This document shows positions 48,545-57,288 of a stretch of DNA of 64,000 nt, piece after piece. Source of the stretch: Sphingopyxis sp. PET50 (GTDB taxonomy: Bacteria > Pseudomonadota > Alphaproteobacteria > Sphingomonadales > Sphingomonadaceae). The translations under genes were made by a program, and so were the position numbers. Location of the stretch: NCBI RefSeq assembly GCF_025244705.1, contig NZ_CP104207.1, positions 310,001-374,000 on the forward strand, read 5' to 3'. The notes beneath the pieces are model-generated. The model did not search any database and was not told the DNA's origin. It saw only the letters and a list, made by a program, of their open reading frames with translations. The first letter of the stretch is position 1. Every line of letters begins with the position of its first letter.

Positions 48545-49385
48545 TCATCTCCTGACGGCGGCGAAGGGCTGTCTGACGACGATGACGCCATCATAACCAT
48601 CCGCTGAAATTTCGAAGGGTGCGGCTTGGGTGATCGATTTGCGCGCCTGTTCGATGAAGCGCTTTTGTTGCGGCGCATTGGAATCGGTCGTTCCGGTCAG
48701 GTCGCCGATCTGCCGGACATCGAGGACCTTGCCATCGGCGCTGAGGCGTATTTCCAGCGTCAGGCGCAGCAATTCGACCTCGTAGCCGGACGGCGCATTG
48801 CGTTGCCAATGAGGCTTGATTTCGCGATCGACCGCCAACTGGGCCGACCGCTGCACTTGCGCGGCGGTCTGTTTCGCGGGCGCGCCCTTGCTCTGCGACT
48901 TCGTCGCATCGCGGCCCAGCCCTTCGACGATGCCGTCGAGCCGCCCACTGGGCGTTATGCCCGCCTTCTTGGTCGAACTCTTTGGCGTCGCCTTTGGGGT
49001 TGCCTTCTGCGCTGGGGGCTGCGTCTTTTTCGGCAGTGCCTGCTTCGGCTGGGCGACCTGCTTCGGTGCTCGGCGCCGGTTTTGGACGGACCACGGGTTC
49101 GGGCAACGGCTTCGGCGGCGGGGGCACCGGTTGCGGTTCGGGCGCGGCGATCTCGACCGCGTCTTCCTCGCCAAGCCGCGGCGCGGGCGGTGCCTCGCTG
49201 ATGATCGGCGCGCTCGATTCCGGCGCGGTCTCGGCGACCAGATCGACCTCCATCGGCGGATTGTCGAAGCGCCGCTCGCCCGCTGTCCATTGCACCGACA
49301 ACAGGCCGATGATCACGACATGCGCGACCACCGCGATGGCGATGCCGCGTGCCTCGTTGCCGGTGACTGCCCGTGTTGCCGCCAT
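48545..49385 (-). CDS. tolA: Tol-Pal system protein TolA, one frameshift
   Basis: About 280 aa. Inner-membrane anchor (GIAIAVVAHVVIIGLLSVQW), a Pro/Lys-rich periplasmic stalk (PEPQPVPPPPKPLPEPVVRP), then, after an extra base near 49065, a stalk KQVAQPKQALPKKTQPPAQK and a TonB-like C-terminal domain (VELLRLTLEIRLSADGKVLD, AAPFEISADGYDGVIVVRQP). Connects the TolQR motor to TolB and Pal. The stop overlaps the tolB start region. It lies 9 bp after tolR. Confidence 0.92.
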
Positions 49386-49394
49386 GGGGTGAGC

Positions 49395-49895
49395 CTATGG
49401 CGCCGTTGCTGAACCGCCGGTGACCGCGGCCGGTGCGCTGTCCGACCCCGTGGTGACCAGTGCGATGCGCGTCAGCCCGGCGCGGTTGAGTTCACCCATG
49501 ACGCGCATCACGCGGCCATAGTCGAGTCCCTTGTCGGCGCGCAGCATGATCTGCCGCGGCCGTTCGCCGTCCCTCTGCGCCGCGGCGATCGCGTCGAGCC
49601 GGGCGGGGAGTTCGGCCTCGGCCACGATCTCTTCGCCGATATAGATGGTGTCGTCGCCGTTGATCGACAGCTGCACCGGCTCCTGTTCCTCGGTCTCGAC
49701 GGGTTTTGCCCGGCTTTCGGGCAGGTCGACGGGGACGGCGGAGGCCAGCAGGGGAGCGGTGATCATGAAGATGATCAGCAGCACCAGCATCACGTCGACG
49801 AGCGGCGTGACGTTGATCTCCGACATCGGCGCACGGCCGCCGCGGCGCCCGCGCCGCTGGCCGGAGCCGCCGGCCGAAAGACCCGACATCGCCAT
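49395..49895 (-). CDS. tolR: Tol-Pal system protein TolR
   Basis: 166 aa, ExbD/TolR family. Gly/Arg-rich N-terminus, then MSEINVTPLVDVMLVLLIIF with the membrane helix and the conserved motor Asp (PLVDV), and a periplasmic domain (QIMLRADKGLDYGRVMRVMG). Proton-driven motor subunit with TolQ. The ATG overlaps the tolQ stop. Confidence 0.96.
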   Translation of the reverse strand: MAMSGLSAGGSGQRRGRRGGRAPMSEINVTPLVDVMLVLLIIFMITAPLLASAVPVDLPESRAKPVETEEQEPVQLSINGDDTIYIGEEIVAEAELPARLDAIAAAQRDGERPRQIMLRADKGLDYGRVMRVMGELNRAGLTRIALVTTGSDSAPAAVTGGSATAP

Positions 49896-50593
49896 CAGGC
49901 TTCGAGCTCCAGTTCGCGGCTGAAGGTCGCGTGCAGCCCGTCGGCGAAGCGGCCGAGCCGCGATTCGAGCCGGTTCAGCCGCTGCGAGAAGCTGTTGTAG
50001 GCGATGACCGCGGGGATCGCCGCGAACAGGCCGATCGCGGTCGCGAACAGTGCTTCGGCGATGCCGGGCGCAACGACCGCGAGGCTGCTGTTATTCTCCG
50101 CCGCGATCGCGGTGAAGCTGCGCATGATGCCCCAGACGGTGCCGAACAGCCCGACGAAAGGTGCGACCGCACCGATGGTGGCGAGCGTGCCGATCTTCTC
50201 GGCCAGCCGGTCGACCTCGCCCGCGAGCGCGGCGTTCATCGCGATGCCGAGCCGCTCGCGCGTGCCCTCGCGGTCGATGGCCTTGCCTTTGGTCGAGCGG
50301 CGCCATTCGCTGATCCCGGCGGCGAGAACCTTGGCGCTCGGAAGCTCCTCGCCGCTGTTCTTGTCATAGAATTTGTCGATATTGTCCGCGCGCCAGAAAT
50401 CGCGCTCGAACCGCTCGGACGCCCTTATCAGCTTGCCGACGCCAAGGCCGTGGCTGAAGATCACCGTCCAGACATAGATGGACGCGAGGAGCAGGCCGAT
50501 CATCACCCCCTTCACGATCCAGTCGGCCTGAAGGAACAGCGCGATCGGCGACAGCGTCGCCGCGTCGGCAGCCAGCGAGATATTGTTCAGCAA
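49895..50593 (-). CDS. tolQ: Tol-Pal system protein TolQ
   Basis: 232 aa, MotA/TolQ/ExbB family. Three membrane segments: VKGVMIGLLLASIYVWTVIF; KIGTLATIGAVAPFVGLFGT; ALFATAIGLFAAIPAVIAYN. The start appears to be a TTG at 50593 (MLNNISLAADAATLSPIALF), inside the end of ybgC with a 7-base overlap; no in-frame ATG upstream of the first helix gives a better protein. Proton-channel subunit of the Tol motor. Confidence 0.94.
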   Translation of the reverse strand: MLNNISLAADAATLSPIALFLQADWIVKGVMIGLLLASIYVWTVIFSHGLGVGKLIRASERFERDFWRADNIDKFYDKNSGEELPSAKVLAAGISEWRRSTKGKAIDREGTRERLGIAMNAALAGEVDRLAEKIGTLATIGAVAPFVGLFGTVWGIMRSFTAIAAENNSSLAVVAPGIAEALFATAIGLFAAIPAVIAYNSFSQRLNRLESRLGRFADGLHATFSRELELEA

Positions 50594-51066
50594 GGGATGG
50601 TCTCTCCATTCATGACGGCGGAAAAGCGCTGGACCCAGTCGCCGGGCTGGCGGCGGGGACGGCCTGCGGGGGACAGGAAGGCGGCTGTGACACGGCCCTC
50701 GGTAAGCGTTTCCGGGCTTAACGCCGCCTGACCGCGAAGGATGCGCTGGGCGATAATGACGCTGGCACCGCGCACGGCCTCGACGGTGCTGACCACGAGC
50801 AAATCATCGTCGAGCTTCGCGGGGCTGCGGTATTTGATGCCCAGGTCGGTGACGGCCCAGGCGCCCTCGCCCGCCTCCATTGCCGCGCGCTGGTCGATGC
50901 CGGCGAGGCGCAGCATGTCCGATCGCGCGCGCTCCATATAGCGCAGATAATTGGCGTGATAGACGATGCCCGACAGGTCGGTATCCTCGAAATAGACGCG
51001 CGTCCGGTAATGATGCTCGGCCCCGACAAAGGCTCCGGGAACAAAAGGGGGCGGCACGGCGGTCAT
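50587..51066 (-). CDS. ybgC: Tol-Pal-associated acyl-CoA thioesterase YbgC
   Basis: 159 aa, hotdog-fold thioesterase from the ATG at 51066 (MTAVPPPFVPGAF). Seen: the catalytic motif VYFEDTDLSGIVYHANYLRY with the active-site Asp, MERARSDMLRLAGIDQRAA, and LGIKYRSPAKLDDDLLVVST. First gene of the ybgC-tolQ-tolR-tolA-tolB-pal operon, the usual order. An earlier in-frame ATG exists but adds an unconserved extension. Confidence 0.95.
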   Translation of the reverse strand: MTAVPPPFVPGAFVGAEHHYRTRVYFEDTDLSGIVYHANYLRYMERARSDMLRLAGIDQRAAMEAGEGAWAVTDLGIKYRSPAKLDDDLLVVSTVEAVRGASVIIAQRILRGQAALSPETLTEGRVTAAFLSPAGRPRRQPGDWVQRFSAVMNGETIPC

Positions 51067-51165
51067 GGCAATGACCGATAGCGGCGCAACGACTCGTCGC
51101 AAACCCCTGTTAAACGTTTCGTCGCAACGATGGGCCGATTGGTGGCAGAAACGGTCGGATTTCCG

Positions 51166-51555
51166 TCATTTTTTCGCGACAAGCGCCGCGCCTACCGCGC
51201 TGCATGAACCGATTTCCTTTTGGGCATCCTGCATCATGTCGGCTTCGGCGCCCGGGTCTGGATGGAAAGCGGCCATCGCCGCCCGCTGCTTTCGCTCGCT
51301 CACCCGTCGCTTGTAATTCTCGGCGGTCACCTCCTGCTCGGAAGGTGCCGCTTCCCATGCGCGGCTCAGGAACCAGAACGCTTCCCGGTTCGCCAGTACG
51401 CGGTCGGATTCCGAAACGTCGGGATGTTGGGCCAACCAGCCGTGCAGCGAGGCGCAGACGACAAGGCTGTCGATCGACGGAGCCTCCGACGCCGTGGCGA
51501 TCGGAGCAGCGATGCCGGCGAGGGCGACGATCGGGAAAAAGGCAAATCTCTTCAT
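51166..51555 (-). CDS. Hypothetical secreted protein
   Basis: 129 aa from the ATG at 51555. Signal peptide MKRFAFFPIVALAGIAAPIA, then a mostly helical body (LVVCASLHGWLAQHPDVSES, REAFWFLSRAWEAAPSEQEV, NYKRRVSERKQRAAMAAFHP) and a second Cys near the end (EIGSCSAVG), perhaps a disulphide. No family recognised. It lies just downstream of ruvB in the same direction (33 bp), upstream of the tol operon. Confidence 0.7.
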   Translation of the reverse strand: MKRFAFFPIVALAGIAAPIATASEAPSIDSLVVCASLHGWLAQHPDVSESDRVLANREAFWFLSRAWEAAPSEQEVTAENYKRRVSERKQRAAMAAFHPDPGAEADMMQDAQKEIGSCSAVGAALVAKK

Positions 51556-51588
51556 GGTCGATCCTTTTTGCGGCCGCATCGGCGCAAC

Positions 51589-52605
51589 CTATTTGTCGAA
51601 AAGCCCGTCCTGCGACCCGGCGGGGGGATTGAGGCCGAGATGTTTCCAGGCGCTTGCGTTCAGCATGCGACCGCGCGCGGTGCGGGCGATCAGGCCGATC
51701 TGGAGCAGATAGGGCTCGATCACATCCTCGATCGTGTCGCGCGGCTCCGACAGGCCCGCCGCCAGCGTCTCGACCCCGACCGGTCCGCCGCGATAGATGT
51801 CCGCGATCATAAGGAGATAGCGCCGGTCCATCGCGTCGAGCCCGAGCGCGTCGACTTCGAGCCGGTTGAGCGCGGCGTCGGCGGCCTTTGCATCGACGAC
51901 CTCATGCCCCGCGACGGTCGCGAAATCGCGCACGCGGCGGAGCAGGCGGCCCGCGATGCGCGGGGTGCCGCGCGCGCGGCGCGCGATTTCGAGCGCGCCG
52001 TCGGGGGCTATCGGCAGCGCGAGCAGCCGCGCGGCGCGCGTGATCACCTGCTCGAGTTCGGCATGGGTGTAGAAATTCAGGCGCACCGGGATGCCGAAAC
52101 GGTCGCGCAGCGGCGTCGTGAGCAGTCCCTGCCGCGTCGTCGCGCCGACCAGCGTGAATTTGGGCAGGTCGATGCGCACCGAGCGCGCCGAGGGTCCCTC
52201 GCCGATCATGATGTCGAGCGCGCGGTCCTCCATCGCCGGATAGAGGATCTCCTCGACCGCGGGCGCCAGCCGGTGAATCTCGTCGATGAACAGCACGTCG
52301 CCGTCCTCGAGGTTCGTCAGCAGCGCGGCGAGGTCGCCCGCCTTGGCGATCACCGGGCCGCTGGTCGAGCGGAAACCGACGCCGAGCTCGCGCGCGACGA
52401 TCTGCGCCAGCGTAGTCTTGCCGAGCCCCGGCGGGCCGAAGAAGAGCACATGGTCGAGCGCGTCGCCGCGTGCCTTCGCCGCCTCGACGAAGATGCGCAG
52501 ATTCTCGCGCGCCGCCGCCTGGCCGACGAACTCGGCGAGCGACTTGGGGCGCAGCGCGGCGTCGGCGTCCTCGGGAATGCGGAGGGGGGTGGTGAGGTCG
52601 GTCAC
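51589..52605 (-). CDS. ruvB: Holliday junction branch-migration helicase RuvB
   Basis: 338 aa from a GTG at 52605. AAA+ motor of the RuvAB complex. Seen: Walker A ([20 protein letters not shown]), Walker B ([13 protein letters not shown]), sensor 1 ([13 protein letters not shown]), arginine finger region ([15 protein letters not shown]) and the C-terminal winged helix ([37 protein letters not shown]). Here ruvB is separated from ruvA and ruvC by repeats and two unrelated genes. Confidence 0.98.
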   Translation of the reverse strand: MTDLTTPLRIPEDADAALRPKSLAEFVGQAAARENLRIFVEAAKARGDALDHVLFFGPPGLGKTTLAQIVARELGVGFRSTSGPVIAKAGDLAALLTNLEDGDVLFIDEIHRLAPAVEEILYPAMEDRALDIMIGEGPSARSVRIDLPKFTLVGATTRQGLLTTPLRDRFGIPVRLNFYTHAELEQVITRAARLLALPIAPDGALEIARRARGTPRIAGRLLRRVRDFATVAGHEVVDAKAADAALNRLEVDALGLDAMDRRYLLMIADIYRGGPVGVETLAAGLSEPRDTIEDVIEPYLLQIGLIARTARGRMLNASAWKHLGLNPPAGSQDGLFDK

Positions 52606-52611
52606 GGTGTC

Positions 52612-52800
52612 CCCTTATACCTTCTCCCTTCGAGGGAGAAGGATACGAAGCCTTGCCGCTGTAAGCGGCTAGGCGAAGTTGGATGAGGGGGATCGGCGTT
52701 GCAGTTGCGGGCCCTCGGCGATCCCCTCACCCAGCTTCGACTAGGCGGCTTCGCCGCCAAGTCTGCGCAACCCTCTCCCGACGGGAGAGGGGATAGGCGG
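52612..52800. repeat. Composite palindromic repeats between ruvB and the GFA gene
   Basis: Short outer hairpins (CTTCTCCCTTCGAGGGAGAAG at about 52622-52642; CCCTCTCCCGACGGGAGAGGG at about 52772-52792) surround a larger mirror pair. Its left arm reads TAGGCGAAGTTGGATGAGGG and its right arm CCCTCACCCAGCTTCGACTA, with GGCGGCTTCGCCGCC beside it. The large pair is related to the element at 6705-6745 in front of carB. Confidence 0.8.
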
Positions 52801-52809
52801 AGCATCCCA

Positions 52810-53208
52810 TCAATCATAGTGCTCGATCCCTTCGCCGGTGATCGAAACCCAAGGCTCCTTGCGCTCCTCATAGACCGAATAGTCGGGGACGAAGCCGTGG
52901 CCGGGCTCGAAATTGCCCAGCGGCACGGCATAGGCGTCATGATAGGGCCGCGCCCGGTACCAGACGTGCGCGCCGCAGGTGGCGCAGAAGAAGAAGTCGG
53001 CGGTGTTGCCGCTCGCGCCGGTGTACTGCCACATCTTCGCTTCGCCCTCGGTTCGGACGTTCTCCTTCGGGAAACGGGCCTGCGCGGCAAAGGCGCTGCC
53101 GCTGCGCGCCTTGCACTCGTGGCAATGGCACACCGACACGCGGATCGGCTCGCTGGTGCAGGCGATGCGGAGCTGGCCGCAGCGGCAGGCGGCGTGGCGG
53201 GTGGTCAT
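52810..53208 (-). CDS. GFA family (glutathione-dependent formaldehyde-activating-like) zinc protein
   Basis: 132 aa from the ATG at 53208. Conserved zinc-binding cysteines: CRCGQL, CHCHECKARSGS and FFFCATCGAHVWY. The fold is known from S-hydroxymethylglutathione synthase, but most family members have unproven functions. The reading frame extends upstream of the chosen start without conserved sequence. Confidence 0.88.
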   Translation of the reverse strand: MTTRHAACRCGQLRIACTSEPIRVSVCHCHECKARSGSAFAAQARFPKENVRTEGEAKMWQYTGASGNTADFFFCATCGAHVWYRARPYHDAYAVPLGNFEPGHGFVPDYSVYEERKEPWVSITGEGIEHYD

Positions 53209-53239
53209 CGCGTGATCTACGAGACGGCCGGTCACGTCA

Positions 53240-53740
53240 CTATTCGACCGTGCGCTTGTAATCGACGGGCTCAGGCAGAGTGCTTGCATCCGATCTCCGG
53301 CGGTCGGGGAAAATGGTCAATCGCATCCAGGGCTTCTCCGAATCCTTCCGATGAGCGGTCTGTAGATAAAAGCGCCCGCCCTGATGGCCTGCGAAGAACG
53401 TGGCTCGGGCGGGAAAGTCTGTAGCGCCATAGGGATTGCGGCCGGTCTTCGCGCAATCCAGTATGCGTTTTGGTAACAGGCCCGAAAACTCGCGCGACAT
53501 ATTTTCGACCAGCCATTCGCACAGCGCGCCGGACGCTGCTTTCTCGCCGTGTATGCAGGCTGATGAAAATATGGCCTCATCATCGACGGCCCAATAGACG
53601 TCGATCCACTGCGGCTCGACGGGATTATCCGAACGGGCGGCGGTCTCGAACGACTTCAGTCTTAAACATATCTCGTCGGCTTTTGCGATATTGCTCGCCA
53701 GCAATGCTGCCGTAGCGAGGGCTAAGCCGACGGACTTCAC
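53240..53740 (-). CDS. Hypothetical secreted protein
   Basis: 166 aa. Signal peptide [21 protein letters not shown], then a body with four or more Cys ([46 protein letters not shown]) and a basic C-terminus. No family recognised. Its GTG start overlaps the ruvA stop (GTGA), so translation may be coupled to ruvA. Base composition is visibly lower in GC than its neighbours, suggesting recent acquisition. Confidence 0.68.
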   Translation of the reverse strand: MKSVGLALATAALLASNIAKADEICLRLKSFETAARSDNPVEPQWIDVYWAVDDEAIFSSACIHGEKAASGALCEWLVENMSREFSGLLPKRILDCAKTGRNPYGATDFPARATFFAGHQGGRFYLQTAHRKDSEKPWMRLTIFPDRRRSDASTLPEPVDYKRTVE

Positions 53741-54336
53741 TTCGCGGCCTTCTTCAGCGCCAGTCGCACCAGCGCATCAAGGCTCGCGTCCGCGCCCAAT
53801 TCCTCGCTCGCCGCCGCGACCACAGCGCTCGCTTCGCCGGGCTTGAAGCCGAGGCCGGTGAGGGCGGCGACGGCGTCGCCGAGCGGGCCAGGTGTGGCTC
53901 CTCGGGTAGGATTCGAACCTTCGACGCCACCGAACACACCCGCCTTGTCCTTGAGTTCATGCGTGATCCGCTGCGCGAGTTTCGGCCCGACGCCGTTCGC
54001 CCGAGCGATCATCGCGCTGTCGCCGCTGGCTAGCGCGCGTTGCAGATCGGTAACCTCCAGCGCCGAGAGGATCGCGAGCGCGACCTTGGCGCCGACACCC
54101 TGGACGCTGGTGAGCAGGCGGAACCAGTCGCGCTCCTCGGCGCGCGCGAAGCCGAGCAGGCGGAGAAAATCCTCACCCACCAGCATTTCGGTGTGGATGG
54201 TGACGTCGCCGCCGACCGGGCCGAGCGCGTCGAGGGTGCGCGCCGACGCCTCGACCAGATAGCCGACGCCGCCGACGTCGATCACCGCATGCCCTGCGCC
54301 ACTGCTGTCGAGCCGTCCGGTGAGTTTCGCGATCAT
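53737..54336 (-). CDS. ruvA: Holliday junction DNA helicase subunit RuvA
   Basis: 199 aa from the ATG at 54336 ([20 protein letters not shown]), the usual length. Tetramer that holds the four-way junction for RuvB. Seen: domain I OB-fold, domain II with two helix-hairpin-helix motifs ([40 protein letters not shown]) and domain III ([20 protein letters not shown]). The flexible linker between II and III (about residues 139-147, GSNPTRGAT) is encoded by a segment matching the 3' end of a tRNA-Asn gene (53895-53920). Confidence 0.96.
   Translation of the reverse strand: MIAKLTGRLDSSGAGHAVIDVGGVGYLVEASARTLDALGPVGGDVTIHTEMLVGEDFLRLLGFARAEERDWFRLLTSVQGVGAKVALAILSALEVTDLQRALASGDSAMIARANGVGPKLAQRITHELKDKAGVFGGVEGSNPTRGATPGPLGDAVAALTGLGFKPGEASAVVAAASEELGADASLDALVRLALKKAAK
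53895..53920 (-). other. tRNA-Asn-like 3' end inside ruvA
   Basis: On the minus strand this 26-base segment reads a T-loop (TTCGAAT), the 3' T-stem, the acceptor 3' strand CCGAGGA, discriminator G and CCA. That is the 3' end of an alphaproteobacterial tRNA-Asn(GTT) as I recall it. The upstream 5' half of a tRNA is absent. Confidence 0.65.
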
Positions 54337-54387
54337 GCGATGTGCGTAGCGCGGCGGGAATGAAAAGGGAACAAGGAAGGAAAAATG

Positions 54388-54634
54388 TCTCACGCAAAGG
54401 CGCAAAGGCGCGAAGCAGGAAGAGAGAGAATATTCTCACACAAAGACACAAAGAGGCCAGTGTCCCTCATGATCGCCGTGCTTGTGACGCGACCTCCGCA
54501 TTCGATGGCCGGACGAAGTCCGGAAGAACATGCCGCCCGGCCGGATGAAGATGCGATCTCGCGGTCGAGACCGTCATCTTCGTGTCCTTGTGTGAGTCCT
54601 CTTTTTCTTCGCGCCTTTGCGCCTTTGCGTGAGA
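54388..54634. repeat. Nested inverted repeats between ruvA and ruvC
   Basis: Outer arms of 28 bp pair perfectly (start TCTCACGCAAAGGCGCAAAG, end CTTTGCGCCTTTGCGTGAGA). Inside lies a second pair of about 20 bp (CTCACACAAAGACACAAAGA at 54435; TCTTCGTGTCCTTGTGTGAG to 54596) with two mismatches. Both are related to the 27506-27654 element. The whole 300-bp ruvA-ruvC gap (54337-54636) is this structure; no gene is seen. Confidence 0.88.
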
Positions 54635-54636
54635 TT

Positions 54637-55110
54637 TCAACCGCGCGGCCGGTGGTTCGCATGGCAGATCGCGACCGCCAGCGCGTCGGCGGCGTCCGCC
54701 CCCGCGACCCTGGCGCCGGGCAGCAGCACGCGGAGCATCGCCTGCACCTGTTCCTTCGCCGCGCCGCCGGTGCCGACGATCGCCTTCTTGACGAGGCGCG
54801 GGGCATATTCGGCGACGGGCAGCCCGCCGCGCGCGCAGGCGAGCAGGGTGACGCCGCGGGCGTGCGCGAGCTTCAGCGTCGATTGGGGGTTGTCGTTGAC
54901 GAACACCTCCTCGACCGCGGCCTGCGCCGGGGTGTGGTCGGCGATCACCGCGGCGAGCACTGTGTCGAGATGGGCGAGGCGGTCGGGCAGGGGCGCCTTG
55001 GCATCGGTCCTGATCTGGCCGTTGGCGATGTGGCTGATGCGGCTGCCCTCGACGCGGATGACGCCCCAGCCGGTCGAACTGAGCGAGGGGTCGAGGCCGA
55101 GGATGATCAT
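54637..55110 (-). CDS. ruvC: Holliday junction resolvase RuvC
   Basis: 157 aa. Cuts Holliday junctions. RNase H-like fold with the acidic residues in [28 protein letters not shown] and [14 protein letters not shown]. The ATG at 55110 overlaps the stop of a small repeat-flanked ORF upstream (ATGA). ruvA lies 300 bp downstream beyond the nested inverted repeats. Confidence 0.97.
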   Translation of the reverse strand: MIILGLDPSLSSTGWGVIRVEGSRISHIANGQIRTDAKAPLPDRLAHLDTVLAAVIADHTPAQAAVEEVFVNDNPQSTLKLAHARGVTLLACARGGLPVAEYAPRLVKKAIVGTGGAAKEQVQAMLRVLLPGARVAGADAADALAVAICHANHRPRG

Positions 55111-55334
55111 TCTTTTAGCCCCTCCCCTTCAGGGGAGGGGTTGGGGTGGGGGCAGTCGGCATCACGCAGCGCCGCTGCCAGTTTCCGGTACAGATTGGGG
55201 TGATAGCGCCTGGATGCCGGGTCTGCGCTGACGGTCGAGATGAAATGATCCTTGGCGGCGAGGTGGATGTGGCCGGTGTTCGAATTGAACCAGATGCCGA
55301 CGTCCAATCTGGCGGTCTTGCGTTGGTGCTTCAC
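55107..55334 (-). CDS. Small hypothetical protein in a repeat-bounded cassette
   Basis: 75 aa from a GTG at 55334 ([20 protein letters not shown]). Body [20 protein letters not shown] and [20 protein letters not shown]; family not recognised. The C-terminal [14 protein letters not shown] is encoded by the left flanking repeat. A matching 37-bp repeat in opposite orientation lies just upstream of the start. The stop overlaps the ruvC start. Confidence 0.65.
   Translation of the reverse strand: MKHQRKTARLDVGIWFNSNTGHIHLAAKDHFISTVSADPASRRYHPNLYRKLAAALRDADCPHPNPSPEGEGLKE
55117..55153. repeat. 37-bp hairpin repeat, left end of cassette
   Basis: Exact reverse complement of the copy at 55340-55376: hairpin CCCCTCCCCTTCAGGGGAGG with a TTGGGGTGGGGG tail pointing into the cassette. 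It overlaps the 3' end of the small ORF. Confidence 0.92.
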
Positions 55335-55339
55335 TGCCA

Positions 55340-55376
55340 GCCCCCACCCCAACCCCTCCCCTGAAGGGGAGGGGCT
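55340..55376. repeat. 37-bp hairpin repeat, right end of cassette
   Basis: Tail CCCCCACCCCAACC then the hairpin CCCTCCCCTGAAGGGGAGGG. All 37 bases match the inverse of 55117-55153. It lies between yebC's stop and the small ORF. Confidence 0.92.
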
Positions 55377-55383
55377 TCAGAAA

Positions 55384-56130
55384 TCAGCCCAGTTTCTCCA
55401 TCACCGCATCGGGGATGTCGTAATTGCCCCAGACGGTCTGGACGTCGTCGTCGTCGTCGAGCGTGTCGATCAGCTTGAACAGGGTCTGCGCGACGGCTTC
55501 GTCCGACACTTCGCTCTTCAATGTGGGTTTCCACGCCAGCTTCACGCCTTCGGCTTCGCCCAGCTTGGCTTCGAGCGCCTTGGCGACCTCGTGCAGGCTG
55601 TCGACGCTGGTCCAGATCTCGTGGCCGTCCTCGGACGATTCGACGTCGTCGGCGCCCGCGTCGAGCGCGGCCTCGAACACGGTGTCGGCGTCGCCCGCGC
55701 CGGCGGGATAGCTGATCAGGCCGAGCCGGTCGAAGCCGTGGCTGACGCTGCCCGAGGTGCCGAGGTTGCCGCCATTCTTGCTGAAGGCGGTGCGGACGTT
55801 GGTCGCGGTGCGGTTGCGGTTGTCGGTCAGCGCCTCGACGATCAGCGACACGCCGCCGGGGCCGTAGCCTTCGTAGCGGATCTCTTCATAGTTATCGCCG
55901 TCGTTGCCGGCAGCCTTGTCGATCGCGCGCTGGATATTGTCCTTGGGCATCGACTGCGCCTTCGCGGCGTTGATTGCGGCGCGCAGGCGGGCGTTGGCGT
56001 CGGGATCGGGCAGGCCCATCTTCGCCGCGACGGTGATTTCGCGGCTGAGCTTCGAGAACAGGCTGCTGCGCTTCTTGTCCTGCGCGCCCTTGCGGTACAT
56101 GATATTCTTGTATTTGCTATGGCCGGCCAT
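55384..56130 (-). CDS. yebC: YebC/PmpR family transcriptional regulator / translation factor
   Basis: 248 aa, full length. Starts [20 protein letters not shown] and contains [55 protein letters not shown] and [20 protein letters not shown]. Members act as DNA-binding regulators or, by more recent work, relieve ribosome stalling; which applies here is unknown. It sits upstream of ruvC, the common yebC-ruvCAB neighbourhood. Confidence 0.97.
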   Translation of the reverse strand: MAGHSKYKNIMYRKGAQDKKRSSLFSKLSREITVAAKMGLPDPDANARLRAAINAAKAQSMPKDNIQRAIDKAAGNDGDNYEEIRYEGYGPGGVSLIVEALTDNRNRTATNVRTAFSKNGGNLGTSGSVSHGFDRLGLISYPAGAGDADTVFEAALDAGADDVESSEDGHEIWTSVDSLHEVAKALEAKLGEAEGVKLAWKPTLKSEVSDEAVAQTLFKLIDTLDDDDDVQTVWGNYDIPDAVMEKLG

Positions 56131-56202
56131 CGCCGTCCTCCATTCGGTATTGATGCGTGGGCGCCGCCCTAGCGCGGGCGCGCCGGGCAGACAACCACAG
56201 CG

Positions 56203-56520
56203 TCAGAGGACGACCGCGGTGCCGCTGGCCGAGACCATCAGCATCGAGCCGTTCTGGCCGAGCACCTCATAGTCGAGGTCGACGCCGATCACGGCGTTGC
56301 CGCCGAGTTTCGCCGCTTCGGCCTCCATCTCGCCGAGCGCCTCCCTGCGGGCGCGGGCGAGAACATCCTCATATTTGCCCGAGCGGCCGCCGACGATGTC
56401 GGTGATGCTGGCGAACAGGTCGCGGAACAGGTTGGCGCCGACGATCACCTCGCCGGTGACGATGCCCAGATATTCGCGAACCGGACGGCCCTCGACGGCG
56501 TTGGTGGTGGTGCTGAACAT
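56203..56520 (-). CDS. ybjQ: YbjQ family putative heavy-metal-binding protein
   Basis: 105 aa. UPF0145/YbjQ family: [60 protein letters not shown]. Forms oligomers in known structures; function unproven. ATG at 56520. Confidence 0.93.
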   Translation of the reverse strand: MFSTTTNAVEGRPVREYLGIVTGEVIVGANLFRDLFASITDIVGGRSGKYEDVLARARREALGEMEAEAAKLGGNAVIGVDLDYEVLGQNGSMLMVSASGTAVVL

Positions 56521-56549
56521 CGTCTCTCTCCTTTGGCTTGGCGGCCCGG

Positions 56550-56792
56550 TCAGTCGATGCCGAGCGCCGATTTATAGACGTCGAGGATCGCTTCCATCTC
56601 CTTGCGATCATGCGGCGGCAATTTGCGCAGGCGTACGATCTGGCGCATGATCTTCGGATCGTAACCCTGCGACTTCGCCTCGTTATAGGTGTCGCGGATA
56701 TCGTCGGCGATGCCCTTTTTCTCTTCTTCCAACCGCTCGATACGCTCGATGAACAGGCGCAGCTGCTGGTCGGACACGGTGGCTTCGCTCAT
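56550..56792 (-). CDS. gapR: DUF2312 nucleoid-associated protein GapR
   Basis: 80 aa from the ATG at 56792. Coiled-coil protein with the DUF2312 sequence [60 protein letters not shown]. In Caulobacter this family (GapR) binds overtwisted DNA ahead of forks and polymerases and is essential; the same role is inferred here. Confidence 0.92.
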   Translation of the reverse strand: MSEATVSDQQLRLFIERIERLEEEKKGIADDIRDTYNEAKSQGYDPKIMRQIVRLRKLPPHDRKEMEAILDVYKSALGID

Positions 56793-56854
56793 TTTTGACT
56801 CCGATGGTGAGGATGGGTTGCGGCGAGAATCGCCTCGCGGTCCCCCTAATAGGG

Positions 56855-57175
56855 TCAGGGATTTTTCGCCATGCTTTCTTCCATCCGGACGAGCTGTTCG
56901 GGGGTCGCGGGGGTGTGGTGCAGGGTTTTCCACTCGGCGGTCGGCATGCCGTGGACGATCGCGCGGCCCGCCTCCCGGTCCATGCCGCCGGCCTCCGCGA
57001 TCCAGTCGCCAAGGCAGTTGCGGCAAAAGCCCGCGAGGCCCATCAGGTCGATGTTCGCGGCGTCGCTGCGGTGGCGGAGCAGACGGACGAGGCGGCGGAA
57101 GGCGGCCGCGGCGACGGCGTCGTCGAGGCTGTCGAGGTCGTCGGTGCCGGGGGCGGTGTCGTCGCTGCAGGACAT
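56855..57175 (-). CDS. DUF1244 domain-containing protein
   Basis: 106 aa. The C-terminal two thirds match DUF1244: [60 protein letters not shown]. The CRNC motif is the family hallmark. An acidic N-terminal extension of about 20 residues precedes it. Function unknown. It lies 62 bp upstream of gapR in the same direction. Confidence 0.9.
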   Translation of the reverse strand: MSCSDDTAPGTDDLDSLDDAVAAAAFRRLVRLLRHRSDAANIDLMGLAGFCRNCLGDWIAEAGGMDREAGRAIVHGMPTAEWKTLHHTPATPEQLVRMEESMAKNP

Positions 57176-57288
57176 GGCGGATTTCCTTCGGATGGCGGGA
57201 TGAATAGCTATACGCGGCTTGCCTTGCCCGCCGCAACGCGCCTAGGCAAGCGGTCGCCCTTCACCCCCGATCTTGACCGGAGCACCCC

